Shown here: one piece after another, positions 12,318-24,687 of the stretch
Numbering within the stretch: the first letter of the stretch is position 1
How the letters are laid out: every line of letters begins with the position of its first letter
Source: Marisa cornuarietis
Taxonomy: Eukaryota > Mollusca > Gastropoda > Architaenioglossa > Ampullariidae
NCBI GenBank assembly: GCA_004794655.1
Contig: SMMW01000606.1
Location: 1,137,501-1,201,500 of the forward strand
Reading direction: 5' to 3'
Length of the DNA stretch: 64,000 bases
Translations under genes and position numbers: made by a program
Notes under the pieces: model-generated
Seen by the model: the letters and a program-made list of their open reading frames with translations, nothing else
Database searches by the model: none
What the model was told of the DNA's origin: nothing

Positions 12318-13240
12318 ATGATGATGATGATGATGTGAATTTATAACGAGCAGTATCACGACCAAGATAGATCGCACTCTCTGCGCAGACCAATAATGAT
12401 AAATGAAAGATAACAGACAGTGGACGGTGATATACGTATAGGCACACGGAACAACATAAAGATGAGGTACAAGAGTAGAACATAAAGCAATGGATGAAGG
12501 TATGAAGGGATGAAGGTACTGTAAACACTGTAAGATGGAGTCATTACATGATGGTTAGCATGACGGACAGTACTGCAACGGATAGTACTTTGTGAACAAA
12601 TATGTTTCCAGAGAGAGTTTGAATGTAGCCCTGGAGTCCGAGTGGCGAATGTGATGTGGAAGAGAGTTCCACTGCTTAGCAGCACAGAAGGAGAACGTCT
12701 GTCCGTATGTGACTGTCTTTGTGGAGGGAGAGAAGGAATTCGCGAGTATGATGAGGAGCGAAGGTTTTGGACAGGGGTGGACAGACAAGATTTCAGTAAA
12801 ATAGTATGTGTGGGGGGAGCCTTCTAAGAATCCATGGCATAGAGTTGAGAGTTTGTACCCTATTCTTTCTTTAATTGGTAGCCAATGAAGAGAGTGAAGA
12901 AGTGGTGTAGCATGTTCAGATTTGCGAGTCCGGAAAACGAGACGAGCAACTGAGTTCTGGATTTTCTGAAGTTTATCAATGAGGTACTGTGGACAGCCAG
13001 CAAGAAGAAAGTTGCAGTAGTCTAGTTTAGACAGAACAAATGAGCAGATGAGAATTTGGTGGTTGAGATGGGCAGAGTATGGCGACTGGATCTGATCTTC
13101 CGGAGCTCATAGTAAGCAGAACGACAGATGTGAGAAACATGCTTATCGAGAGACATGTCAGCAGACATTATGTTACGTGTTGAAATAACAAAAGTAACAT
13201 CGGCATCGCCTACTTGAACAGAGACAGGCAGTGAGGAGTA
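12318..13240 (-). mobile_element. 5'-truncated non-LTR retrotransposon, 3' end (family B)
   Basis: The minus strand carries the C-terminal part of a LINE ORF2 protein. Near the 5' side is DKHVSHICRSAYYELRKI. After a frameshift come LDYCNFLLAGCPQYLIDKLQ, QNSVARLVFRTRKSEH, LLHSLHWLPIKERIGYKLS, and finally QWNSLPHHIRHSD and TFKLSLETYLFTKYY. These blocks are typical of jockey-superfamily (CR1/L2/Crack-like) elements. A 3' UTR follows and ends in a CAT trinucleotide run at 12320-12334. The catalytic reverse-transcriptase core is absent, so this is a 5'-truncated dead copy. Its 3' UTR is shared with the copy at 16072-16394. Confidence 0.85.
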
Positions 13241-13309
13241 AACTCTGGCTCTCCTCTTTTAAAAAAAATAAAAGCTTCTGTTTTTTTTGGTCCTTTAGTT
13301 TTAACTTAT

Positions 13310-13630
13310 TTTACTTCTCGTCATGTGAAACCTCTTCCTTAAGCATTTCACCTAACACAGTCCGCACAATGCTCGTCCTTCTTAACCACGCCCCCTTCCC
13401 TCTTGCTACTTTACCCATCTTTCTCGCAGAATCACTATATTTTTCTGTTCCTGTTACTTGATGCCTTTTAATGTTTTCTGTTTCGTCAGTACTGTCGTTT
13501 TCTTTCGTCCCCTTTGTTCTGTGTCTACTTAGTCCACGTCTCTTCCTCGTTTTAAGCGCTAAGAGCATGCTCTCTATGAGTGTGAATATGCGCTATAAAA
13601 ATCTTCACTATAATTATTATTATTATTATT
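13310..13630 (+). mobile_element. Non-LTR retrotransposon 3' tail (family A)
   Basis: The segment shares its 3' UTR with copies at 25883-26315 (opposite strand) and 39885-40228. The common words are CACAATGCTCGTCCTTCTT, TTTCTCGCAGAATCACTATA, a GAGTGTGAATATGCGCTATA block and a final (TTA)n run. Only the last few ORF2 codons can be present. The copy lies directly beside the opposite-strand family B copy, with about 70 bp of T-rich sequence between them. Confidence 0.8.
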
Positions 13631-16071
13631 AAACCAAGCTGTAATTTGATTAGAAAGATGGCACAGATCTTGAAAGAGTTCTACCACCGACAGAGAGACA
13701 GTTGCGGAAATGAACATTAGGAAAAAATTACAACTGCGCATTGTTTCTAAATAGTCTTTAAGTAGCAGCTGAATGGAATGTTTATAGTGTTAAAACCGAA
13801 CCGGCAACTAAACAAAAGCAACCAGCCCCGTAAACAGATGCCACATGTCGAGAACATTACACCAAACTAAGCAAGCCATCGTCAGATTCTTTTGTCTTCG
13901 TTGTCAGCAGATCCAGATATTAAAAATAAATAAACGGCCAAGATACTAGCGTCTTACTGAAGCTAGTTTAATTTGATTATGCAATATTGGATCTAACTTC
14001 GTATGTACTTAATTTTCGAAACTATTTTCAGCTTGTTACATTACTGCTTGCGATAGCTATAATGTCACCTTTTAACACACGACACTCTTTGTTGCAGAGA
14101 TATGCAAACATCCTGAACAGGATCAGCGGGACAAATAACGACGTCTTGACATAATGATAGATATAAAGATCTCGTGACAAACATGTATTCCCCTTTCCCC
14201 CCGTCTATCGGCTCCCTCCCTTCCTCCCTCCCTCTCTGTCAGTCGCAATTTTTTTTTAAACAGCATCTGCGCACTCTTTTATTAACTCTCCATTTTGAGC
14301 ATCTAAACGAAGGGAACATGAAGATCTTTAGAACATAGTTTTTTTCAAAAGATCTGGTATGCTAAACGAAGTTCCTTGTATATCCCATCATTTACGACTC
14401 ATTATAAATTGGCGAGCGTCTGCTGCCTGATTGCATGGTCAATGTGAAAGGCGTGCTGACAACGGCTACAACTGCAAGAGATGAACGAGGCGCAGTACAT
14501 GCTGTCCACTGCAGTCAGCATCAGTAACGCCGCTACTGCTGTATTCGGAATCGCAGAACCATGATAGTAAGGGCGAAATGTGTTGATCAGGGTCGACGTC
14601 AACCCGTGTATGCGATGAACACCGAGATTCTTACCACGAGAATATACGTCCCATCGTGAGGCTAGAGGGTGATGTGATCGAGTTGCCTAATGACTACTTC
14701 CAGTGTCAGTTTTGACTTGTTCTCTCTCTCTCTCTTGACATCAAAGTTCGAGACCTGATGATTTTTTTTTATACCTTGAACTTTTTTTCTTTTTTCGGCA
14801 CTTTTAATTCCTGGCGTCAGATTACCTTAGCACTCACACTAAGAACGTCATGGCTGACTACGTCCTAAAGGCAGAGGCCGCATTACTTGTAAATAACGGT
14901 AGGTTCCCACGCTCAGCGAAGCTCCTTAATTCATTGACACCTGCTCGACTCCGCTAGTCTGCTTTTTGTACAGTTCTCCTCCTGCTTGCTGAATGATGAT
15001 TTTAGTTAAACATAGTTTAGTTGCGTGAACGTGCAGTATGCTGAACCGTTACACCGAGGAAAAGTCCTTTACGCAGAGGTGGAGAGTGTTTTGCGCACCA
15101 CCCTTTATTTCAGTGAACATCCATGTTTGCTTCTACATCTCTTACACTCAAAGTTCCAGCTTAACATCATCCTCGCTTCCCATCTAGTCTATTCTCCAGC
15201 TATACCTCTGTGATAACATTCACCCTCATTGTTTATTGTGACATTAGCTAGGTCGCATTGTTATAAAACTGATTCCTTAAATTTTTCTGTAGTTATACAG
15301 TTATACACCCACTCAGTGTAATTATCAGCCTTCAGATTGCCCCCTTTTCATTCCAGTTTAAAAGCACGTTTCCTAAGCCAACTCTTTTGCTCTCCCTGTA
15401 TGTAATTAAGCAGTATCTGAAGAGATCAGCACGGCAAGTTTCTTAATCACACAGCATTTCGCTAGTTTATTGACATGAATAAAAAAAAGGTTTGCAAACA
15501 TTCCTTCTCTGAAGAAAATATTGTGATTTGCTTGTAAGAATTTTCGAGATACGCGAAGAAGGGTGAAAAGGGGTTGGTAATAAGCACTTGCATTCACGCA
15601 CAGTTTCTTTAGACGTGAAAAGACAACTCTGTCTAACACGTTGAGATCTAGTAATGCGTGATATTGCCTCTCGAGCTTGACGAGAACAGAGTGAAAGCAA
15701 ACTGAAGTTCTGAATGCATCGTACACTTTGCACTCTGGGATGCGATGCGTGGCAGTAGCTTTGAAGATGACCAAAGAAAATTCAGACATCAGCAATTATA
15801 ACATCGCTATGCAGTTTCCAGCTAAATAGGCCTAGTTATTATTTCTTTTTAACTTTCGTTTTATAGTACTTGTGGTTGTTTTTGCAAGGTTCTTATCTTT
15901 CTCTTTCAGAGTTTAAATCAGACGAGTTTTTTTTTCCATAATAATGATAATAGTGATGACGATGCAAAGGTGCTTATTGATGAGTGGTGGCATGTTATTT
16001 TGTACTACTCTTTGCTAAAATAAGCTCATGGTGTAAACGGATTACACCCAAACGCTCTCTAAAAAATTGTT
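13631..16071. other. No gene recognised
   Basis: The stretch is AT-rich. The longest open frame (15406-15795, minus, 129 codons) has no recognisable domain, no good splice context and no signal peptide. Confidence 0.45.
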
Positions 16072-16394
16072 TACTGAGTACTATCCCTGAATTACTATCC
16101 TGAATTCCTATTGCAATATTGTCTGTCACGTGCACCATTATGTGACTACTCCATCTATAAACTGTATACATTGCACAATCTCAATATCCCGTTATACCTT
16201 TATCCATTGCATTACTTCCTACTCTTGTATTTCATCCTCATGTTGTTCAATGTGCCTATACGTGTCTCACCGTCCATTGTCTGTTATATTCAAATTGTAT
16301 CATTACTGGTCAGCGCAGAGATTGCGACCTATCTTGATCCTGATGCTGTGCGATACAAGGGCGCAAATTATTATTATTATTATTATTATTTTAA
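16072..16394 (+). mobile_element. Non-LTR retrotransposon 3' tail (family B)
   Basis: It begins at the end of ORF2 (TTTACTGAGTACTATCC, equivalent to FTKYYP in the 12318-13240 copy). It then follows the same 3' UTR: CACCGTCCATTGTCTGTTAT, CAGCGCAGAGATTGCGA and GATGCTGTGCGATACAAG. It ends in (TTA)n at about 16365-16392. The copy is severely 5'-truncated. Confidence 0.8.
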
Positions 16395-16494
16395 ATGAGT
16401 GGAAACTTTTCTCAATATAATCACACTTCTCTGTTTATCCCTAGACTACATCCACCGCTATAATATCTCTCTCCGTATGTGCGTTCGCATGAGA

Positions 16495-16501
16495 GCGAGC
16501 G

Positions 16502-16532
<31 letters not shown>

Positions 16533-16534
16533 GA
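16495..16534. repeat. (GC)n/(CA)n compound microsatellite
   Basis: A short alternating GC stretch runs directly into about 12 CA units. This purine-pyrimidine alternation is typical of potential Z-DNA. Confidence 0.95.
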
Positions 16535-19080
16535 GCGCTAAAGGAACGCTAACGGTTATGTGATGACATTCAGGAAGTGTGCCGTTCGTCTTTAGGTTGT
16601 AATTTAAGGACCTGAAACAAAAGTATTACTACGACACCTCTGTAACGATATCAATCTTCAGCAAGGTACACCGAATCCTATCGTGGGGGCAAAAAGAAAA
16701 CGTAAGGCATGTCACATTTTCCGTACAATAAAGTTTCACTCACAGAATTCAAATCACATTTCTTGACAGCATACACTTCTAATCATCACATTGCAGACAC
16801 AAAAGGACATGCTGCAAGTAAATAATTTGTCTTGACTGTGAAACCAAATCGCAGCTTTGGGGATACCGCACATGCCTGTAGTTTGAATTGTATGTGTCAA
16901 GTCTGCAGGGCCTGCCGTGACTGTTGCACGCCCTGAGGCTAAATCATTTGACATTTAACCGAGTTTTTGAGATTTGATGTACATTTTTAAGAGTTTCAGG
17001 ATTTTTAATCCTTTCGTCGCCGTCAGCAGGGAAAACATTAATCTCTCCTGTCTCCCATTTTGTCATGTGAATACCTATTTAGTCAAGTAACGGTCGCGTG
17101 TTGGAGAAGACAACTGGGGTGTGGAGGAGGGTGCTAGCTTACCTTTCCCACCTGTATTGGGGGAAGTCCTCCACATGCTAAGGCAGCAGTCACACGCGAT
17201 ATCAACAAACATGCTGTGACACTGTCTGTGCCGCTGCTTTTTCAGCCAAGACGGACTGTTACACAAAGTGCACGTTCTTTCGCATTCACGTGACTTCAAC
17301 GTGGTTTCCTCGCTCTCTCTCTCTCTCTATTTGTTTGTTTGTTTGTTTGTTGTGTGAGAGGGCGGAATTGAGGAAGAGCAGTAACAGCAGCAGTAAGTGA
17401 AAAACTGAAACCCGCTAGCAGATTTTCTCGCATATCAATGACCATGTTCCGGATGAACGTATGTTGGATCAACTAAATGTCTACCACATATACCCCTTCG
17501 CTATTTCGGAAATTTCAAAGAGGTCAAGTACTTGGTAGATAATGCCGACACCTGTTTGTGTGTGCGCGCGCGCGCCTGACTCCATAGATGCCTGGGAAAA
17601 GTTGAAAACAGCGACAGAGAGGGAAAATAAGCACTGCCTTCACCAAAAAGTCTTGCCCCGAGAAAAATAGGGTCTTGAACGCCTCATCCCAAAACGAACT
17701 AAAAACAAAGTTACGTGACGACCTTTATCTTACCTTTAACTCACCTTAAGTGTATGGAAGAAAAAGGTATGCTGCTTCTTACAACAACACTGGGACTTGT
17801 TGGGTCACGTGATCTAAAACGGAATTCCTTTAGAAATATTAGTTATCTTTGTTGCATTTCGTTTGAGCGAATAGTCATGTGCCCATGTCTGTACGAGCAT
17901 GTCTGCGTCTCGTGGTGTACGTGTCGTGTGTCTATATCTCTGTTGGTGGGCGTATGTCGGTGCCTACATGTGTGTGTGTGTGTGTCCATGTCTATATGGC
18001 TGTGTAATTATGTCGGTGGGTGCGTGCGTACATTCCGTGGCCGTTCACGGTCAGGGTGACCTATTTGTGAATGATATTCGTGGCTTTATGCATAAATTAC
18101 CAGGGGCTTATCAGATTTAGACCTCGTGTTTTGACTAGGTTTTAATTAGTTTTTGCTTCGTTTTGATCCTGGCTGCCAGACTATCAGTCAAAGTCATGCC
18201 GGATGAGCCTTTCGATGTCGGGTTACATTTCACTTGCGCTGAAAAGTTTGTTAAATATTGTAAAAGCCAGTCTCCCGCTGTCTTGAGCTGACCTTGTTGC
18301 TGGGACGCCATAAATCTTCACATGAATCTCACGCGTCCTGCTATACTTTCTTTTTCTTGTTGTATTCTTTTTTTGGTTGACACACACTCCGTTGTTCTCA
18401 CTTTTTTTGTTCGTCTGGTGTGCGTTTGATTGGCTCACAGCTTCTCTCCGCAGACGTACGTCTTTGACTGCTTTTAAAGGCAGCAACTTGTGGAATGTCA
18501 CGTGACAAGCGAAGCTACGAAGACCTAGCAGACAGAGGGGCCTTAATTCCCAATGGGATCCCGCAAGGGAAACATTTTTCCCCCCTTACCTTAACAGCAA
18601 CTTTACTTCTCTTGCGTCTCGGCTCAGCCTTTGTGTCGCTTTATGGCTGTACGCCGTAACGGAAATGGGAGTCGCTCTCTTTTTGTCTGTAACTTTTATA
18701 CCTTTTTTTTTTTTGCGGTGTACCCTTTGAAGAAAGCTTACCTGGCGGCATGCTTGACTGAGGTTGATCGGGAAAGATCTCCGGAAGAAGCGGAGACGGT
18801 GCTTGAGAAAGTCAGTATAAGTACTTTTTGAATTAGCAGCACGAACAGATTACTGTGATTAGACCTGGGGCATGAGGCGAGTTTTGGAATATTTAGGTGT
18901 CTTTAATTCCCTCTCAATCGTCTCTCAAACAAGCGCACGTGTGTTATTTACCATTACCGAGACCTTTTTAGTTTGTGGCTAAGCACTCGTGCTGTGTAAT
19001 TGAACTGATACTACCTTACTGTACATAATCTGAATAAAAATTATTTCTCTTTTAACATCATTGCGTCTCTTTTCTCAAAA
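16535..19080. other. No gene recognised
   Basis: Simple repeats are present: CT at 17312-17328, TTTG at 17330-17352, GC at 17564-17574 and GT at 17970-17985. No open frame shows a domain or a credible exon structure. Confidence 0.45.
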
Positions 19081-19480
19081 TACGAGGGATGTTCCATTTC
19101 CGTCTGGACTTCAGTATTTCGCACGATTTCAGTGAATGTAGACCGCGTGAACTCGATAGTGATTTTTCAAGGTGTTTCCACATTTTTTTTCGTGTTTTCC
19201 TCTCTTAGTTTTCCCAGGATGGAGAGGAAGAAGCAAGTCGATGCACGCTCCACCAAGTGATCCACCAGCGGCTTCAGCGCATGACTTTCGAGTGCATCAC
19301 TTTTGCCGTGGCTTTCGGGCTGTTGACAGTTTGCAGAAGCTGAAAGAAACTTATGACGATGATGGTCCATCTAAAACGACTGTCACAAACTGGTTTCGGT
19401 GATATGGCAGTGATGACGTACATCATTAACCAAGGCCTAGAACGTTAAGAGACCCAGACAAGTTCGTGAATTCCTGGAAA
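19081..19480 (+). mobile_element. Mariner-like transposon remnant (left end plus transposase N-terminus)
   Basis: TACGAGGGATGTTCC at 19081-19095 resembles the TA target plus terminal repeat of Tc1/mariner-type (SETMAR-like) elements. About 150 bp inside lies a broken transposase start. One frame has FECITFAVAFG, then after a frameshift near 19320 AVDSLQKLKETYDDDGPSKT and TVTNWF, followed by a stop. This matches the first helix-turn-helix region of mariner transposases (KxLxExYGDxxxSxTTVxxWxxRF). The DDD catalytic domain and right terminal repeat are missing, so the copy is dead. Confidence 0.6.
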
Positions 19481-21271
19481 GTCTCGTCTTATTCTTCCTT
19501 TACTTGACTTTCTAATTTTGCTCCTTTCAATACTTTGTTCTTTGTCATTTTTCTTCCGTTAACACATCTTCATGTCTTCCTGTCATTTTGCGTTTATCCT
19601 CTTTGCTCTTTTTGTGGAGAAGATGCTCAACTCTGTCCTCTTCTAACGATCCATCATTGTCGACTGGAGGTGAAGCTACCTCCAAGGCATGCAGAAATGG
19701 ATTAGGTAGCTGAAAATATCCATAGACCGCGGTTTGCCTATAGATACTGAATAGGTTCAGAGTCTGCGTTTGAACTATAACAATTTTAGGGGCTGTAGAT
19801 ATGGATAATAAATAAAACGAACGGTGTAAAGGGCAGCCAGAGGTATATGATCTTTTTGATAGTCTCTGCCTCACCTGCCCACCTATGTCCTAGACATCTT
19901 GCTCTTTATTTCAGGTCGGCTCTTTAAGTACAGGTGGCGAAAGGGTAATAACAGTCTCCACTCGTTATCTCACCAACTCTGCTTCTCGCCTCACAACTTC
20001 CCTCAATGTTACCCCTAGTTACGGTAACATACCCTCTTTATGTGGCCAACCTCGTCTCCCGCCTAACGCTTGTATTGGGCAGATGGTGGTGCGATAGCGA
20101 ATTCAAACTATGATCTCTATCTTTTTAAAAAAGATGACCTGCTTTGAGATACCTATTGCGGTATGGCACGGCAAACCCAAATAGAAACTAAGAAGAATCA
20201 ATGAAAGATTAAAGATTAAGGATGAAATGTCAGTGGAATGATGTTGACAAACACTTATTATTTATTCCCAGACCTCTACAAAAAAGTGCTTAGATGCTTA
20301 CTTGCTCGAGGTATCTAAACAAAAACATGCGATGGTTCAACTACAACTGTTGCGCCGCGAAACCACTTCACGTCAGTCGAGTTTCTAAGAGCGGTATTAA
20401 GAAAGTAAATGTTTATCGGTCTGTAAAACAAAATGTGACTTGTCTGCGGAAGACCACTTACGATGCATATCTCATCGGTTAAAAACATCTTGTTGATCTT
20501 ACAGTTTTATTCAGTGGTGGACAGTTAGCTTATGCTCAAAACCAACGTGTAAAAGTTTTTTTTTTTAAAGTACAGATAAGAACGGATTCCTCACTGGTGA
20601 ATATATCTTAACTATACATGTACAATAGCTCTTTCAGTGTTTCATGTTTTGTCTCCGACCGACAGTTTCTCGACATGTTTCGGGTTGCAGTATTCACACC
20701 CTTGTGTTTTATTTCCGTACTTTCTACTCGAATTAATTAAGATCTTTAAAAAATGAGGCCAGTGGGAAAACCCCTGGCTGCAGTCAAGATTATAAAACGG
20801 GAACAATGCATGCGGAGGACTAATGTTATATTCAGACAGTTGTCTTTCAAATAAAATGCGAAAGAGAATAATGCCGTTACCGCAAGCTGTTTGGGGAGGA
20901 GATACATTTGAGTACTGATTGCAGGCTTTGTCGAGGGGATTTCGTGGGGATAATTAATACAGAACACCTGTTCGCGGTCCTGCCCATAATTCTAGGTGTC
21001 TTCTATCCAGATAGTTCTTCTGCAGTCGTAAACAGTCACGCACACGCCGATGTTAATGGTGAGTCGACTTTCAGGCGGGGTGGATGAAGCTCTCAAGCCT
21101 ACTAACTGAATCCCCAGTGGGGGACTTGAGTGACTTTGGCTGGCGAAAAGAAAAGGTCATTTCCACATATACACCGCCATTCGTAGCAAACTCCGCTAAG
21201 GGTAAATGGGTCGGGTGGATGTTTCAAAGCACTCTTCTCTCAAATGCCCTGTCGGTTTCTTCTTCCCGTTT
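19481..21271. other. No gene recognised
   Basis: Mostly AT-rich with T runs (20553-20566). No exon or known repeat could be supported. Confidence 0.45.
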
Positions 21272-21735
21272 CCTAGTTGTGTGAATATATTCGTGCATAG
21301 CGCCGATAACGTCCTTATTTAGCAGTTATTCCCAAATATAGCATTAGTTACTCAAAACTTTTAATATGAACATTTGTATTGTAGATTACATAATGCTTTC
21401 TTCCGAAGTAAATCAATACAAATAACATACTGAAATAATACGGGTGTGGCGGGGAAGAGAGAGGTCTATCGATCTTTTACTTTTTAACCACGTGTTTCCG
21501 TGAACGGTGTTCATATTCGTGGAGTTATCCGTATATTCACAGATATTATACATGCTTCCACAGCATTTAAAGAAAACAAAAACACATCAAATAATACTGT
21601 TTAATTAGACCTAAGCTTTGTATTGTACACAGCTATTTAAAAGCAATATATCGACCTATTTTCGAGCTGCAAAATATTTCTTGCTAATTTGTTTTTAACC
21701 AGAAAATTTAATCTTTATCTTAATGAATATTGTGG
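21272..21735 (+). repeat. Diverged duplicated unit, copy 1
   Basis: The segment aligns end to end with 23192-23656. Shared words in order include CCTAGTT, TAGCGCCGATAA, TGTATTGTAGATTACA, GTTTAATTAGAC, CTGTATTGTACACA-type sequence, TTCGAGCT-CAAAATATTTCT and TTTAATCTTTATCTT. Similarity by eye is roughly 75-80 percent with small indels. No terminal inverted repeats, poly(A) or coding blocks are seen, so the unit is unclassified. Confidence 0.8.
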
Positions 21736-23191
21736 CAAGCAGCTGTGTGTTCACGCCAATGAATCACTCTAGCTTTACATGGTAAATCCCCTTGCCACAG
21801 CCCATGAGAGACAGCTCTTACCTACCCCGAATGGTCATGCAGTTGTGTCCCCTGAGAAGGCGAAGACACATAGCTCTGTAATACCGTCTGTAATCTGTAC
21901 TTCAAAAGTCTTATCTGACTTTTCGGAGAATTATGCATGCATGTGAATTTCAGGCTTTGATGTCACCTGAGGGTGTGCAATATCCGAACCGTGTCTGTGC
22001 TTAATACAACTGAAATTTGCCGTTGAAGCATTGTCAGCAAATCTCATACAACTTTAGTTTCAAATGCCCTAAACGTCGTTTTTACTAGATTTTCTAATTA
22101 CCAAAAAAAGAAAATACTGCAATAAATGTGATGTTAAAATTTGCGACGAGCGCCTGCAGTTTTAGCGAAACGGGATGCCTTGTCTGAATCAACATTATTT
22201 TTCATTTTCCGAGATCTTTATTCTACAACGTGTCAATGTTAAGATTATTAATCGCTCTGTTACTGAATATTCAGATGAATAAAATTAGTTTAGTTCGTAT
22301 TCTTACAATTAAACGTCTGGGGAACTTTCAAAGTCTTGATAAAAACGAATATCGCGCGATTTCGGTACGATATTGTGTTCAATAAATTACTAAGAATGAA
22401 TAGTGCTTGAATGAAGATTATTACCAAACATTTCAAATGTTGTTGTCATCAAAGCAGCATTTTTAAACAGTTCACTTTTTCTGTCTTCTTTCTTCACAGA
22501 TTGTGTCTTGAACTTCGGCAAATGTTCTATTCATTCTCGGTGCATATTATTTTGTTGGTGAGCCAGCAAATCTGTCGAAGAATTGGTTAGCATACTTTTC
22601 CACGAATTGCACAAAAAGCGCCATTTTTATCGCAATGTTGGGAGAAAACATCAAAAGAGCTTGACCACAAATGAAGTTCCTTTATAAATTCCCAACTCTG
22701 TTTCAAAACACAATATATCCATGTATTAATCAGAATGTTGAGAAAGAGGCTATAACATGGGAGGTGGGGTTGGGGTTGTACAGCTACGCATTCCTCTCGA
22801 CAACTCAGTACAAATTGTGCGGTGCAAGTATTTTATTCCTGTGCTGATGTATGATATCGGCAAGGGCACAACTTTCACTGCCTATCTCCGGTCTACCCTC
22901 AGAGGACGGGACGTTGCTCTCCCTCTCTTCCACCAGGCCCTCTTATTCTCATATAGCTCTAGAATTCTCTAGAAACTACCTCCCACCACCCGCTGACCTC
23001 CCTCCTTCCGCCGTAAAGTTTTGCTGCAAATAAACGTAAAACCAACAACAAATGTGGCCTGACAAAAAAAAAAAAAAAAAAAAAATTCTGGCAGATTTAC
23101 ATACTACAACATAAATAAGAAAGTATCATAACACTATTTCTACAATTGTAAAATGAATGCAATATCAACAATTAACTAAAGCGCCCAGTTG
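21736..23191. other. No gene recognised; spacer between the two duplicated units
   Basis: AT-rich, with an A-only run at about 23064-23084. No exon or transposon was recognised. Confidence 0.5.
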
Positions 23192-23656
23192 CCTAGTTAA
23201 TGGTGTGCATATATGCATATGTGCGTAGCGCCGATAAAATACTTATTTGGCAGTTACTCCCAGTTATTATATCATTAGTTGTATCTGTATTGTAGATTAC
23301 AATGCTTTATTCCGAAACAAAAAGAGATAACCTACTGAATTAATACGGAGGGGGGGGGCCCAGGGGAGAGACTGAGGCCCATCTCTCGCTTTTTAACGAA
23401 TGTTATCGTGAACTGTATTCATACTCTTGTAGTTATGTCCACATATATTATATACCCTTTCGTAGCATCTAAAGAAAACAACTAAAGCTCACAATGGCCG
23501 TAGTTTGGGTTACAATACACATTAAATAATACGGTTTAATTAGACTAAGCTCTGTATTGTACACAACAAATATATTGATCTGTCTTCGAGCTACAAAATA
23601 TTTCTCGCTATTTTTTGTACCATAAAGTTTAGTCTTTATCTTGACTAATATTGTGA
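23192..23656 (+). repeat. Diverged duplicated unit, copy 2
   Basis: This is the second, direct-orientation copy of 21272-21735. It carries a G run at about 23349-23358 and an extra stretch near 23480-23520 that is absent from copy 1. Confidence 0.8.
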
Positions 23657-23731
23657 TACATGTCCGTTGTTCGACGCTACGTTTGAAAGGGGCCGCTATC
23701 GATTGCGCTGTTTTTCGTGACAAAAAGGCTG

Positions 23732-23743
23732 ACTACAGCGGCT
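23732..23743. repeat. 12-bp target-site duplication, left copy
   Basis: ACTACAGCGGCT here is identical to 24688-24699. It brackets the composite retroposon between them. Confidence 0.8.
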
Positions 23744-24475
23744 GGTTGGTTGGTATCTTTAATAGGAAAGTGCTTCCACCTTCGGTCAGTCAGTCAGTCG
23801 TTCCATGACCGGCATATGTCGTTGGGGGTAGTACATGGATAGACGCGGCAGCTTTCAGGGCTGCCACTCTTGCCTATTGTGGACGATAGTCAGCAGGTCC
23901 TGTACAAGTGTACAGGACGACCAGTCCAGTCTTTGATGTTCGTAAGCCAGTTCTTTCTTTGGCCACCGCGGCGTCGGCCGCCCTCCAAGGTGCCTTGAAG
24001 GATAGTCTTCGACAAGGTGTCATGCGGCCCCACCCTTTTTATCAACACCTGGCGACTTTCCTTCCTTCAAACTATGTACAGCTTTTTCGACCTCTTCCCA
24101 TAGGACTGGTAAGTCTTCAGGTTCGCTGTCTCTAGCCTGGTTGGTTTGGAGAATGTTGGCGTCGGTCTTCAGCTGGAAGCTGTACAGGTCCTAATAGTAC
24201 TCAGTCCATCGGTTGAATATAGCATTGCCTTCTGTAAGAAGTTGACCATTGCTGTCTTCATTGACTGAGGTCTTCTGCTGACCTGTCTTAGTTATGTCTG
24301 AAGTTGGTAGGCCATTGTGCTGTCACCTCGTGCCATTCCATCCTTCATGTCCCGACATTGATTCTCGATCCTTTTCTCCTTGGCTGCCTTCATCCCTTTC
24401 TTAATGGCACAGTTCACTTCTTTGTATTTGGTGGCTGCTTCTAGTTTGCTTTTCTTTTTTTTTCTCTCTCTCTCT
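23744..24475 (-). mobile_element. Internally deleted LINE portion of a composite retroposon
   Basis: On the minus strand, pieces of a LINE ORF2 occur in order. The endonuclease-RT linker includes AATKYKEVNCAIKKGMKAAK and ENQCRDMKDGMARGDS. The RT N-terminal region includes KTSVNEDSNGQLLTEGNAIF, NRWTEYY and EVEKAVHSLKEGKSPGVDKK. The sequence then jumps near 24025 to the extreme C-terminus: KTILQGTLEGGRRRGGQRKN and WLTNIKDWTGRP. The palm with its catalytic aspartates and the thumb are deleted. The 3' end carries an ACC/AACC-rich tail next to the left target duplication. In-frame stops and shifts show it is not functional. Confidence 0.85.
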
Positions 24476-24687
24476 CTTCCACCTTGAGGTGATTTCGCAC
24501 TATGGGGGGGGGAGGGAGGGATCGAGGGGGAGGAAACCGGAGAACCCGGAGAAAACCCCCGACGTCCAGCCCTGAAGACAGGTGTCACATAGATTGTTCT
24601 GAGACGAGATCTGAACCCTGAGTTTCTCACTGCATTGGTGACAAGCGAGTGTTTTAAACATTACACTACTGGTTGCCCCCGGATCTC
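24476..24687 (-). mobile_element. tRNA-derived SINE portion of a composite retroposon
   Basis: The minus strand begins GGGGGCAACCAGTAGTGTAA, a box A-like head, and has GGGTTCAGATCTC as box B. A central domain follows with GGGTTTTCTCCGGGTTCTCC and GGTTTCCTCC. That motif recurs in dispersed SINE-type repeats of many animals; assignment to a named SINE superfamily is from memory and unverified. It joins the LINE portion through an AG/A-rich stretch at about 24450-24480. The right target duplication abuts its 5' end. Confidence 0.65.

Noticed and set aside
15406..15795. 129-codon minus-strand frame
   Set aside because: AT-rich composition, no recognised domain and no splice or promoter support.
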